From Streptomyces davaonensis JCM 4913 (GTDB lineage Bacteria; Actinomycetota; Actinomycetes; Streptomycetales; Streptomycetaceae), in contig NC_020504.1 of the NCBI RefSeq assembly GCF_000349325.1, forward strand, positions 9,094,326 through 9,158,325: DNA of 64,000 nt, read 5' to 3'. Positions 52,198-60,560 of the stretch are shown in pieces. A model generated the notes under the pieces. That model was given only the letters and a program-made list of their open reading frames with translations, had not been told where the DNA came from and searched no databases. Made by a program: the position numbers and the translations under genes. The number at the start of each line of letters is the position of its first letter. The stretch's first letter is position 1.

Positions 52198-53360
52198 GCA
52201 AGGAACCCGTGGCCGTCGTCGGGATCGGCCAGACCAAGCACGTGGCGGCGCGCCGGGACGTGTCCCTCGCCGGGCTCGTGCGGGAGGCGTCCCGGCGGGC
52301 CCTCGACGACGCCGGGCTGACCTGGGCCGACATCGACGCCGTCGTCATCGGCAAGGCGCCCGACTTCTTCGAGGGCGTCATGATGCCCGAGCTCTACCTG
52401 GCCGACGCTCTCGGCGCGGTCGGCAAACCCATGCTGCGGGTCCACACCGCGGGCTCGGTAGGCGGCTCCACCGCGCTCGTCGCCGCCGGGCTCATCGCCT
52501 CCCGCGTCCACGGCACCGTACTGACCTGCGCCTTCGAGAAGCAGTCCGAGTCCAACGCGATGTGGGGCCTGTCCCTGCCGATCCCCTTCCAGCAGCCCCT
52601 GCTCGCCGGAGCGGGCGGCTTCTTCGCCCCGCACGTCCGCGCCTACATGCGGCGCAGCGGCGCCCCCGACACCGTCGGCTCCCTCGTCGCCTACAAGGAC
52701 CGGCGCAACGCCCTGAAGAACCCCTACGCCCATCTCCACGAACACGACATCACCCTGGAGAAGGTCCAGTCCTCGCCCATGCTGTGGGACCCCATCCGCT
52801 ACTCCGAGACCTGCCCCTCCTCCGACGGCGCCTGCGCCATGGTCCTCACCGACCGCGCCGGAGCCGCGCGCGCCCCCCGCCCGCCCGCCTGGATGCACGG
52901 CGGCGCGATGCGCAGCGAGCCGACCCTCTTCGCGGGGAAGGACGCGGTCTCCCCGCAGGCCGGCAAGGACTGCGCCGCCGACGTCTACCGGCAGGCCGGC
53001 ATCGCCGACCCGCGGCGGGACATCGACGCCGTCGAGATGTACGTGCCGTTCTCCTGGTACGAGCCCATGTGGCTGGAGAACCTGGGCTTCGCCGCCGAGG
53101 GCGAGGGCTGGAAGCTCACCGAGTCCGGGGTGACCGAACTGGACGGGGACCTGCCGGTCAACATGTCGGGCGGGGTCCTGTCGTCCAACCCCATCGGCGC
53201 CTCCGGCATGATCCGGTTCGCCGAGGCCGCCCTCCAGGTGCGCGGACAGGCCGGGGAACACCAGGTGGCGGGCGCCCGCCGGGCCCTCGGACACGCCTAC
53301 GGCGGCGGATCGCAGTTCTTCTCCATGTGGCTCGTCGGCGCCGAGCCCCCCGACTCCTGA
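52194..53360 (+). CDS. Thiolase-fold protein (lipid-transfer protein type), second of a pair
   Basis: 388 residues. EPVAVVGIGQTKHVAARRDV begins the fold and GGVLSSNPIGASGMIRFAE plus ALGHAYGGGSQFFSMW ends it. The usual nucleophile region reads RVHTAGSVGGSTALVAAG, again without Cys. Together with the preceding gene and the DUF35 protein it may form one heteromeric enzyme. ATGA overlap with the previous gene. Similar to Ltp-type proteins of steroid-degrading actinobacteria. Confidence 0.88.
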   Translation: MSKEPVAVVGIGQTKHVAARRDVSLAGLVREASRRALDDAGLTWADIDAVVIGKAPDFFEGVMMPELYLADALGAVGKPMLRVHTAGSVGGSTALVAAGLIASRVHGTVLTCAFEKQSESNAMWGLSLPIPFQQPLLAGAGGFFAPHVRAYMRRSGAPDTVGSLVAYKDRRNALKNPYAHLHEHDITLEKVQSSPMLWDPIRYSETCPSSDGACAMVLTDRAGAARAPRPPAWMHGGAMRSEPTLFAGKDAVSPQAGKDCAADVYRQAGIADPRRDIDAVEMYVPFSWYEPMWLENLGFAAEGEGWKLTESGVTELDGDLPVNMSGGVLSSNPIGASGMIRFAEAALQVRGQAGEHQVAGARRALGHAYGGGSQFFSMWLVGAEPPDS

Positions 53361-53415
53361 GAGCGCTCGGCAAAGGTCCCCCTCACGTGGCCTGTCGGCG
53401 CCCCGGACCGAAAGC

Positions 53416-53421
53416 TAGGCT
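53416..53421 (+). promoter_or_regulatory. Probable -10 element TAGGCT upstream of the DUF397 gene
   Basis: TAGGCT lies 34 bp before the GTG at 53455, which has a proper GGAGGAG site; so a short leader is predicted. Confidence 0.35.
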
Positions 53422-53454
53422 GGCCGCGGACGACGAACCGGGAGGAGCACGGAC

Positions 53455-53697
53455 GTGGCCGAGAGCACCATCCAGCAGCAGCCGCTCATGGGTTGGGACA
53501 AGCCGGAGCTGGACCTCAGCAGCGCCGAGTGGCACTCAAGCAGCCGCGGTCTGGGGGACGTCCAGATCGCCTTTGTCGAGGGCTTCATCGCGATGCGCAA
53601 CAGCGGCCGCCCCGAGAGCCCTTCCCTGATCTTCACACCCGCCGAATGGGGCGCCTTCGTCTCCGGCGCCCGCGAGGGGGAGTTCGACCTGACCTGA
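53455..53697 (+). CDS. DUF397 protein
   Basis: 80 residues. The pattern AEWHSSSRGLGDVQIAFVEGFIAMRNS...LIFTPAEWGAFVSGAREGEFDL is the DUF397 signature. In Streptomyces these small proteins usually sit beside a DUF5753 helix-turn-helix regulator (BldB/WhiJ-like pairs) and act as its partner. Here no such regulator is adjacent, so this one is an orphan. GTG start with GGAGGAG 7 bp upstream. Confidence 0.85.
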   Translation: MAESTIQQQPLMGWDKPELDLSSAEWHSSSRGLGDVQIAFVEGFIAMRNSGRPESPSLIFTPAEWGAFVSGAREGEFDLT

Positions 53698-53702
53698 ACC
53701 GC

Positions 53703-53727
53703 GCCCGCCGGAGCCGGTCCGGCGGGC
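53703..53727 (+). terminator. Strong hairpin after the DUF397 gene
   Basis: GCCCGCCGGA-N5-TCCGGCGGGC is a perfect 10-bp stem starting 5 bp after the DUF397 stop codon. No T tract, as is typical in Streptomyces. Its end overlaps GGGCCGAAC (53724-53732), a half-match to the GGGCCG boxes near other stress-protein genes. Confidence 0.65.
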
Positions 53728-53848
53728 CGAACCGGGGGTGTTCCGACCGTATTTCCGGACACGCGACCTCCAGCACCCTCCCGGAACCGGGGCCTGAGCC
53801 AGGCTGACCCGGGGAGGGCGACGGTCGTCTTCGGGAAGCGAGGAACCC

Positions 53849-54754
53849 ATGAGCACCCTGCCGGTGATCGCGGCGGTCGACGGTTCGGACGACAGTCTGC
53901 GGGCCCTGGACTGGGCCCTCGCCACCGCCCGCGGACGCGAGGCGCCCCTGCGGGTGGTCCATGTGCGACAGTACGCGGCCTGGATGCAGCCCGATGTGCT
54001 GGTGGCGGGCCCGCCCGAAGGGGCCGACGACGCGGTGCTCGACCAGGCCCGCGCCCACCTCGACAAGGTGCCGGACGGGCCCGAGACCGAGTACGTCCCG
54101 CTGGACGGCTCCCCGAGCGCCGTACTCCCCGAACTGGGCACCACAGCCCAGCTGTTGGTGCTCGGCTCGCGCGGCCGGGGCGGCTTCGCCAGCCTCCTGC
54201 TGGGCTCCAACAGCCTGGCCGCCGCACGCGACGCCGAGTGCCCCGTCGTGGTGGTACCCCGGCCCGGACGCGAGGTCCACGACGCACCGCCGACCGCACC
54301 CGGTCCCAGAGTCGTGGTCGGCCTCCAGGTCGACAGCCCCGACGACGCCACCCTCGACTTCGCCTTCGCCGAGGCCGCCCGCCGCGGCGCCCGCCTCCAG
54401 GTCGTGGCCGCCTACGCCTGGCCGGTCCACGTATGGGCGGCCGCCCCCGCCCCGATCCTGCCCCCACCCATCGAACAGGAGCCCATCGAGAACGAAACCC
54501 GAGCCCTGGCCGAGGGCTTCCTGGCCCCCCACGAGTCCCGCTACCCGAACGTGAACACCGAACCGTACGTGGCCCCCGGCGACGCGGCAGGCCACTTGGT
54601 CGCCGCCTCCAAGAACGCCGACCTGCTGGTCGTAGGCCGCTACCGCCGCCGCCTCCTGGCACCGACCCGCATGCTGGGCTCGGTGAGCCACGCGGTACTG
54701 CTGCACGCGGCAAGCCCGATCGCGGTGGTACCACCGACGTCAGGTGACGAGTAA
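53849..54754 (+). CDS. Universal stress protein, two tandem UspA domains
   Basis: 301 residues. Domain 1 (about 1-145) starts VIAAVDGSDDSLRALDWAL and has the full ATP motif VLGSRGRGGFASLLLGSNS. Domain 2 (about 155-300) starts RVVVGLQVDSPDDATLDFAF and ends LLHAASPIAVVP. Third Usp gene of the window and paralogous to the one at 5099. Monocistronic, behind a hairpin and a GGGCCGAAC half-site 110 bp upstream. ATG at 53849 with AGCGAGGA upstream. Confidence 0.92.
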   Translation: MSTLPVIAAVDGSDDSLRALDWALATARGREAPLRVVHVRQYAAWMQPDVLVAGPPEGADDAVLDQARAHLDKVPDGPETEYVPLDGSPSAVLPELGTTAQLLVLGSRGRGGFASLLLGSNSLAAARDAECPVVVVPRPGREVHDAPPTAPGPRVVVGLQVDSPDDATLDFAFAEAARRGARLQVVAAYAWPVHVWAAAPAPILPPPIEQEPIENETRALAEGFLAPHESRYPNVNTEPYVAPGDAAGHLVAASKNADLLVVGRYRRRLLAPTRMLGSVSHAVLLHAASPIAVVPPTSGDE

Positions 54755-54770
54755 GGGGGACTTCTCCCAC

Positions 54771-54845
54771 CTAGGGGCGCGGGGCTGTGTCGATGTGCGG
54801 TTCCGCCGCGTGGGCGCGACAAGCCACGACGTACCCGCACCCGCC
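54771..54845. repeat. Streptomyces dispersed intergenic repeat (GGGGCGCGGGGCTGTG element)
   Basis: The segment CTAGGGGCGCGGGGCTGTGT... up to about GTACCCGCACCCGCC matches, as I know it, a family of short extragenic repeats found in many copies in Streptomyces genomes. It fills most of the 144-bp gap downstream of the Usp gene. Internal complementarity is weak to moderate, with a GCGG-N-CCGC stem. Only one copy is in this window, so repetition is known from the genus and not seen here. Confidence 0.6.
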
Positions 54846-54886
54846 AGACGGCACAGGGCGGCACCCCCGTTACGCGCACGGCCAAG

Positions 54887-54892
54887 TAGCAT
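54887..54892 (+). promoter_or_regulatory. Probable -10 element TAGCAT of a leaderless promoter
   Basis: TAGCAT plus 6 bases plus ATG at 54899, no ribosome-binding site. Same architecture as 10378 and 30992. Confidence 0.5.
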
Positions 54893-54898
54893 GGCGGC

Positions 54899-55396
54899 AT
54901 GTCGTTCCTCCGCCGCCGCAGCGCCACCCCCGCCGGGCCCGACTTCGACGTCCTGGCCATGGATCCGGGCGACTGGCCCGGCAATCTCGGCGCCGGCCTG
55001 CTCCCCGCCCCCGACGGCAGTTGCCAGGGAGTCTTCCTCCGCTACGACCTCTTCGGCGGCCGCGGCCCCGCGATGATCATCGGCAACCTGCCCGAGGGCT
55101 CCCCGGCCCGCGACGTCGCCGAGGGCGAGATCCCCTTCGAGGTGGCCCAGCTGCTGCTGGCCCTGGAGAACGATGAGGAGATCACCGTCGTCGGCACCGA
55201 GGACGTGCCGGTGATGCAGGGCGACAACCTCCTGATCGTGCGCCGCCTGAAGCTCTCCGAGGGCCGCATCTCCTGCGTGCAGTTCGACCGCAGTGACAAC
55301 GTCCTGGTGACCATCGCCGCCTGGGACCGTCCCATCACGGACGACCTGTACGCCCTGCTGAAGCCGCTCCCCGCGGAGCTGTTCCAGCAGGGCTGA
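54899..55396 (+). CDS. Conserved hypothetical protein (165 residues)
   Basis: 165 residues, soluble, mixed alpha/beta. No family recognised. Features: MSFLRRRSATPAGPDFDVLA N terminus, acidic middle, ends KPLPAELFQQG. No signal peptide or membrane segment. Likely leaderless. Convergent with the amidase gene with an 8-bp gap. Codon usage matches neighbours, so it is a native gene. Confidence 0.75.
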   Translation: MSFLRRRSATPAGPDFDVLAMDPGDWPGNLGAGLLPAPDGSCQGVFLRYDLFGGRGPAMIIGNLPEGSPARDVAEGEIPFEVAQLLLALENDEEITVVGTEDVPVMQGDNLLIVRRLKLSEGRISCVQFDRSDNVLVTIAAWDRPITDDLYALLKPLPAELFQQG

Positions 55397-55404
55397 GGCG
55401 GCGG

Positions 55405-57357
55405 CTACCCGGCCGCGGGCACGACCGTCACGTCCGCGGCCCGGACGAAGCCCACCCGGTGGCCGTACTGGATCTCGTAGTACAGGTCCTTTCCGGTCAC
55501 CACCCGGTGCGAGGCCGTATCGAAGGTCACCGCGTAGTAGTACTGCCCGGGCACCTTGTCCCCGACCACGTACTTCTGCCCCTGCGGCAGCCGGTACGGC
55601 AGCGGCGACACCGGCTGTGCGGGCACCCCCGCCGGATAGGCGGATGCCTCCGGGTAGGCCCGCCCGTACACCGGGACACTCTCCAGGCCGTCCTTCGCCG
55701 TCACCACCAGCCCGGTCGCGTTCACGGCCGTCGGCTTCTTCGCCGGGTTGTGGAACCAGGCCTTCTGCCCCAGGTACCAGATCGCCGTCCAGTCCCCGTC
55801 CCGCCCCGCGACCGCGTACTGCTGCCCGGTGGACACCCGGGACGACAGGTCGTTCACGCCGATGGACGGGGTCGTCCCGAGGCCGATGTCCTTGATCAGC
55901 GGGTACGACGTCCCGGGCCCGGAGTACAGCCGTACCGCGCTCGAACCATGGGCCGGGCAGGGGCTGCCCGCGGTCGCGCAGCCCGTGTACTCGGGCTGGT
56001 GCTCGGCGTAGTCCGGGCGGATCGTCACGACGCCGCCCTTCTTGCCGGCGGTCGGCTCGAACGGGCGGTCCAGCAGGTCGAAGTAGTGCGCCCAGTCCCA
56101 GTACGGGCCCGGGTCGGTGTGCATCGTCCGGACCGTCGCGGTGGTCGGGCCCGGCACCGTGTCATGGCCGAGGATGTGCTGCCGGTCCAGCGGGATGCCG
56201 TAGGTGCGCGCCAGGTACTTCACCAGCCGGGCCGAGGAGCGGTACATGGCCTCCGTGTACCAGGCGTCCGGGTTCGCCAGGAACCCCTCGTGCTCCAGGC
56301 CGATCGACTTGGCGTTGACGTACCAGTTGCCCGCGTGCCAGCCCACGTCCTTCGCCTTCAGGTGCTGGGCGATGTGGCCGTCCGTGGAGCGCAGGGAGTA
56401 GTTCCAGGACACGTACGTCGGGTCCTGCACGAGGTCGAGGACACCCTCCCAGGCGCCCTCGGTGTCGTGGACGACGATGTACTCGATGCTCTGGGACTCC
56501 GGCCGGTTCCCCAGATCGTGGTTGCCGTAGTCACCGTCCCCGAACTCCTCGTACGGCGCCGGGATCCACTCGCAGGACACCGACGCGGGGCACTCCGTCT
56601 CCCCGGCGGCGGCAGCACGCAGCCTCGCGCCCGCCAGGGTGCCGGTGTCGGCCGCCAGCTCCGGCTGCGCCGCCAGGACGACCCGCTGCCCGGCGTCGGT
56701 GAACCGCTCGCCGCCGGTCCGCATGACCTCGTAGACGTCGTTGGCGTACGCCGCCGCGGTCGCCCGGTCGTCGGCGCCCGAGAACAGCGCCACCGCGCCG
56801 TACCAGTCCGCGGGGTCCGCGCTCATCGGCTCGCCCAGTTCCCGCTGCGCGGCCGCGAGCAGCGCGGCACCGCCCGCCACATTGGCCGCCGGGTCGGTAC
56901 GCAGCCGCTGCGGGCTCTGCCCGGTCAGTTCCGCGGCCCTCGGCAGCGTTCGCAGCCGCGCCGGAAGATCCTTGGTGTCCGGGATCCGCTCCTCGGGGAC
57001 CAGCGCCGCGCGGGCCTGGTCACCGCGGGCGTCCTCCGCGCCCTCGCTGTGATGGGCCGCCCCGGCGAGCGCGGTGCGGGCGTCGGTCAGATGCATCGGG
57101 CCGTAGCCGCCGGTCACACTCGGCGCTCCGGCGTGCGCGTCCCAGCGGGACTGGAGATAGGAGACGCCCAGCAGCACACTGCGCGGCACGCCGTACTCGG
57201 CGGCGGCCGAGGAGAAGGCAGACTGGAGGGCCTGTGCGGACGACTGGGTCGGGGAAGAAGGGGCCGCGCCGAGCAGTGGGAGTGTCAGGGCGGCGGAGGC
57301 CACCGGACCGGCGGCTCTCTTCGCTGCTCTCTTCAGGGCGGTGACGGATCGTCGCAA
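55405..57357 (-). CDS. Secreted N-acetylmuramoyl-L-alanine amidase with lysozyme-like and SH3-like regions
   Basis: 650 residues. Signal peptide (LRRSVTALKRAAKRAAGPVASAALTL region). Then a lytic-transglycosylase-like helical part (SAAAEYGVPRSVLLGVSYLQ, about 40-250), an amidase_2 zinc domain (about 265-440; IVVHDTEGA, SIGLEHEG, HILGHDTVPG and MHTDPGPYWDW hold the zinc ligands) and two to three SH3-like repeats (about 460-650). It should cleave the glycan-peptide bond of peptidoglycan. I chose TTG 57357, which has AGGAGG 5 bp upstream and directly precedes the signal; an ATG at 57447 would add 30 residues without such a site. Confidence 0.88.
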   Translation of the reverse strand: MRRSVTALKRAAKRAAGPVASAALTLPLLGAAPSSPTQSSAQALQSAFSSAAAEYGVPRSVLLGVSYLQSRWDAHAGAPSVTGGYGPMHLTDARTALAGAAHHSEGAEDARGDQARAALVPEERIPDTKDLPARLRTLPRAAELTGQSPQRLRTDPAANVAGGAALLAAAQRELGEPMSADPADWYGAVALFSGADDRATAAAYANDVYEVMRTGGERFTDAGQRVVLAAQPELAADTGTLAGARLRAAAAGETECPASVSCEWIPAPYEEFGDGDYGNHDLGNRPESQSIEYIVVHDTEGAWEGVLDLVQDPTYVSWNYSLRSTDGHIAQHLKAKDVGWHAGNWYVNAKSIGLEHEGFLANPDAWYTEAMYRSSARLVKYLARTYGIPLDRQHILGHDTVPGPTTATVRTMHTDPGPYWDWAHYFDLLDRPFEPTAGKKGGVVTIRPDYAEHQPEYTGCATAGSPCPAHGSSAVRLYSGPGTSYPLIKDIGLGTTPSIGVNDLSSRVSTGQQYAVAGRDGDWTAIWYLGQKAWFHNPAKKPTAVNATGLVVTAKDGLESVPVYGRAYPEASAYPAGVPAQPVSPLPYRLPQGQKYVVGDKVPGQYYYAVTFDTASHRVVTGKDLYYEIQYGHRVGFVRAADVTVVPAAG

Positions 57358-57599
57358 AGCAGCCTCCTGGGACGGTCGGGCGCGATGAGCCGTGCGGGGC
57401 CGGGCATTGCGTCCGTGGTACCGGCCTGCCGACGATCCGTCAATCATGCCCAGGGACTGGTGAATTCCCTTGTCAACCGGGGTTCCCGGGAGTTTCGCGA
57501 TGACGCCTTCCGGGCCTGCGGGGCGTCAGAGGCGTATACCTGTCGAAGTCGAACGGGACGGGATGCAACCGGACATGTGCGGGGCCGCGCATACGAAGA

Positions 57600-57634
57600 T
57601 CCGCGGTGCGCCGCTGTTCAGGGCGCACCGCGGA
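57600..57634 (-). terminator. Strong 13-bp hairpin downstream of the phosphotransferase gene
   Basis: TCCGCGGTGCGCC-N9-GGCGCACCGCGGA is a perfect 13-bp stem, 13 bp after the phosphotransferase stop. It should end that transcript before the amidase. The rest of the 289-bp gap (57358-57646) holds the amidase promoter; I see no further structure. Confidence 0.75.
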
Positions 57635-57646
57635 CCACCGTCCCCG

Positions 57647-58786
57647 TCAGCGAGTACCGACCGCGGCGCGCACGGCCCGGCGGGCCAGCTGGCAGTCGTC
57701 GTGCAGCCGCCTGAGCAGCAGGCGCTGTTCCTCGCCGGACGGCGCAGCACCCGGGTGGGCCGTGCCCGGTGCCGCCGGGGCCGTGTCGTGCATGGAACGC
57801 TGCACGGCCGTCTCGTAGGTACGGATATCCCGGGTCAGGACGAGCATCAGGTTCACCAGGAACGCGTCCCGTGCGGCCGGGCCCGACGACTGGGCGATCT
57901 GGCTGATCTGTCGACGCGCGGCCGGTGCGTCCCCCAGGATCGACCACAGGGTGGCCAGGTCGTATCCCGGCAGGTACCAGCCTGCGTGCTCCCAGTCCAC
58001 CAGCACTGGACCGGCCGGTGAGAGAAGGATGTTCGACAGCAGTGCCTCGCCGTGGCAGAACTGGCCCATGCCCTGCCGGCCCGCCGAGTGCGCGATGCCG
58101 TGCAGCAGCTTCTGGAGGTCGCCCATGTCCCGGTCGGTGAGCAGCCCCAGCTCGTGATAGCGGGAGATGCGCGCCGGATAGTCCAGCGGCGCGTCGAAGG
58201 TGCCCGCGGGCGGCCGCCAGGCGTTCAGCCGGCAGATCGCCGCCAGCGCCGCCCTGACGTCCGCGCGGGGCGGGGCCTCGGTCGGGTGCCGGTGAAGTGC
58301 CGCGACCCGTCCCGGCATCCGCTCGATCACCAGCGTGCAGTTGTCCGGATCCGCCGCGATCAGCCGGGGCGCCCGCACCGGAGGGCGGTGCCGGACGAAC
58401 GAGCGGTACGCAGCTATTTCGTGCCGGATCCGCTCCGCCCAGACGGGGGAGTGGTCCAGTAAACACTTGGCGACCGCCGTGCTGCGTCCGGTCGTCCCCA
58501 CGAGGAGCACGGACCGCCCGCTGCGCCGCAGCACCTGGACCGGGGCGAACTCCGGGCAGATCCGGTGCACCGACGCGATGGCCGTACGCAGCTGGGCGCC
58601 CTGAGGGCCGGACAAGTCGAGTCTCCCGCTGAGCGGTTGGGTGCCGATCCCCGCGGCACGCCGCGGCCGGCCCGCTCCGAGGGCGGGGGCCGCCGAGCGG
58701 GCGGGGTCGAGGTAGGGGCCGCTGCCCGCCGGGCGGGGGTGCAGGGTCCGGGGCGGGGCGGACACGGAGGACGATGCTGCGTACAT
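57647..58786 (-). CDS. Aminoglycoside phosphotransferase-family kinase-like protein
   Basis: 379 residues. APH/choline-kinase fold: [14 protein letters not shown] (catalytic loop with HGE in place of the usual HGD) and [20 protein letters not shown] (metal-binding DWE). The N terminus (about 1-100) is Ala/Pro-rich. The Asp-to-Glu change at the catalytic base is unusual; it may still act as base or the protein may be inactive. Substrate unknown. ATG 58786 was chosen because the family similarity starts shortly afterwards; divergent from an NsdA-like regulator. Confidence 0.8.
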   Translation of the reverse strand: MYAASSSVSAPPRTLHPRPAGSGPYLDPARSAAPALGAGRPRRAAGIGTQPLSGRLDLSGPQGAQLRTAIASVHRICPEFAPVQVLRRSGRSVLLVGTTGRSTAVAKCLLDHSPVWAERIRHEIAAYRSFVRHRPPVRAPRLIAADPDNCTLVIERMPGRVAALHRHPTEAPPRADVRAALAAICRLNAWRPPAGTFDAPLDYPARISRYHELGLLTDRDMGDLQKLLHGIAHSAGRQGMGQFCHGEALLSNILLSPAGPVLVDWEHAGWYLPGYDLATLWSILGDAPAARRQISQIAQSSGPAARDAFLVNLMLVLTRDIRTYETAVQRSMHDTAPAAPGTAHPGAAPSGEEQRLLLRRLHDDCQLARRAVRAAVGTR

Positions 58787-58950
58787 GGGCGAAACAGATC
58801 CCTTCGTGTGCCTGCAATGCCTGCTCAAGCGCAAACGCCTACCCGGCCCGGTCGCCCGGTGCACCCTGGGGAATGCCCCGTTGTGGAGAGCGGCGACCGG
58901 GTCGGGGTGGCGCGTTCCTACCTGACACCCGTTGCCCAGTGGCACACCAT

Positions 58951-58980
58951 CTGGCGCACCCTGGCGAACCCTGGCGAATA
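58951..58980. repeat. Three 10-bp tandem repeats (CTGGCGAACC) in a divergent promoter region
   Basis: CTGGCGCACC, CTGGCGAACC and CTGGCGAATA follow one another at 58951, 58961 and 58971. They lie 60-90 bp before the NsdA-like gene start and ahead of TACTGT (59005-59010), a plausible -10 element. Possible operator. Confidence 0.5.
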
Positions 58981-59039
58981 GTCGCCCGGCAACTCTCACC
59001 GGGCTACTGTCAACTCAGCCGAGAACCTGGGGGCTTGAC

Positions 59040-60530
59040 GTGAACGGACAACCCAACACCCGCCTCGCGGACCTGTTCGGCCTGGCCGGCTGGTCCAAGG
59101 GCGAACTCGCGCGGCTGGTCAACCGGCAGGCGGCGGCCATGGGCCACCCCCAGCTGTCGACCGACACCTCGCGGGTGCGGCGTTGGATCGACATGGGAGA
59201 GATCCCGCGCGATCCGGTGCCGCGGGTGCTGGCGGCTCTGTTCACCGAGCGACTCGGCCGTGTCGTGACCATCGAGGACCTCGGTCTGGTCCGGCACGGG
59301 CGTGCGGGGAAACGGCAGGGCGACGGGAACGTGGAACATCCCGACGGCATGCCGTGGGCGCCCGAACGGACAGCTGCGGTCCTCACCGAATTCACGGGAA
59401 TGGACCTCATGCTCAACCGACGCGGCTTGGTGGGCGCGGGTGCCGCGCTCGCCGCGGGATCCGCACTCAGCAGCGCCATGCACGACTGGCTGCACACCGA
59501 TCCGACTCTGAAGGCCGACGCTCCCCGACTCGACGATCCCCTGCACGCCGACCCCGCTGGGTTCGACCGCTACGAGGCCGCCCCCATCGGGTCGCAGGAG
59601 ATCGAGGAACTGGAGCGCTCGGTGGAGGTGTTCCGCGCCTGGGACGCGGCCCGCGGTGGCGGGCTGCAACGCAAGGCGGTGGTGGGACAGCTCAACGAAG
59701 TGGGCGGCATGCTCGCCTACCGGCACCCCGAACACCTCCAGCGGCGCCTGTGGGGCGTCGCCGCCAATCTCGCCGTACTCGCGGGCTGGATGTCGCACGA
59801 CGTCGGCCTGGAGCCCACGGCCCAGAAGTACTTCGTCATCGCCGCCCACGCGGCCCGTGAGGGCGGCGACCGGCCCCGCGCCGGGGAGGCGCTCTCCCGA
59901 GCGGCTCGCCAGATGGTGCACCTCGGCCGGCCCGACGACGCACTGGACCTGATGAAGCTCGCCCAGTCCGGCTCCGGCGTCGAAGTGCTGCCGCGGACCC
60001 GGGCGATGCTCTACACCATCGAGGCCTGGGCGCAGGCTTCCATGGGCAAGGGCCAGGCGATGCGCCGCACCCTCGGACAGGCGGAGGACCTGTTCGTCTC
60101 CGACAAGGGCGACGTACCGCCCCCGAGCTGGATGCAGACCTTCAAGGAGGAGGACCTGTACGGCATGCAGGCCCTGGCCTACCGCACGCTGGCGGAGTTC
60201 GAGCCCACCGCGGCCGCGCACGCCCAGCACTACGCGGAGAAGGCCCTGGCGCTGCGGGTCGACGGGCGGCAGCGGTCGAAGATCTTCGACTTCCTGTCCA
60301 TGGCCTCCGCCTGCTTCATCGCCGACGACCCGGAACAGGCCGACCGCTACGCGCGACTGGCACTGGTGTCGATGGGATCCAACTCCTCCCACCGCACCTG
60401 GGACCGGCTGCGCCAGATGTACCGGCTGACCGCCGAGTTCTCCAGCTACCCGAAGATCCATGAACTGCGGGAGGAGATCAAGCTGGCCCTGCCGAAGACC
60501 GCAAAGGGCGGGAGCACCGCACGGGCATAG
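59040..60530 (+). CDS. NsdA-like regulator of development and antibiotic production
   Basis: 496 residues. The N terminus NTRLADLFGLAGWSKGELAR and STDTSRVRRWIDMGEIPRDP matches the S. coelicolor NsdA family, whose members repress sporulation and antibiotic synthesis. A helix-turn-helix-like N terminus (about 1-80) is followed by a hydrophobic hinge (RRGLVGAGAALAAGSALSSA, about 122-141) and a TPR-like C-terminal two thirds. Whether it binds DNA is not known. GTG 59040 has GGGGG 6 bp upstream. Divergent from the phosphotransferase; convergent with the SpoIIE-type gene. Alternative: another member of the family, not NsdA itself. Confidence 0.75.
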   Translation: MNGQPNTRLADLFGLAGWSKGELARLVNRQAAAMGHPQLSTDTSRVRRWIDMGEIPRDPVPRVLAALFTERLGRVVTIEDLGLVRHGRAGKRQGDGNVEHPDGMPWAPERTAAVLTEFTGMDLMLNRRGLVGAGAALAAGSALSSAMHDWLHTDPTLKADAPRLDDPLHADPAGFDRYEAAPIGSQEIEELERSVEVFRAWDAARGGGLQRKAVVGQLNEVGGMLAYRHPEHLQRRLWGVAANLAVLAGWMSHDVGLEPTAQKYFVIAAHAAREGGDRPRAGEALSRAARQMVHLGRPDDALDLMKLAQSGSGVEVLPRTRAMLYTIEAWAQASMGKGQAMRRTLGQAEDLFVSDKGDVPPPSWMQTFKEEDLYGMQALAYRTLAEFEPTAAAHAQHYAEKALALRVDGRQRSKIFDFLSMASACFIADDPEQADRYARLALVSMGSNSSHRTWDRLRQMYRLTAEFSSYPKIHELREEIKLALPKTAKGGSTARA

Positions 60531-60560
60531 GGGGCCCGTGCGCTGGATCCCGCACAAGGA

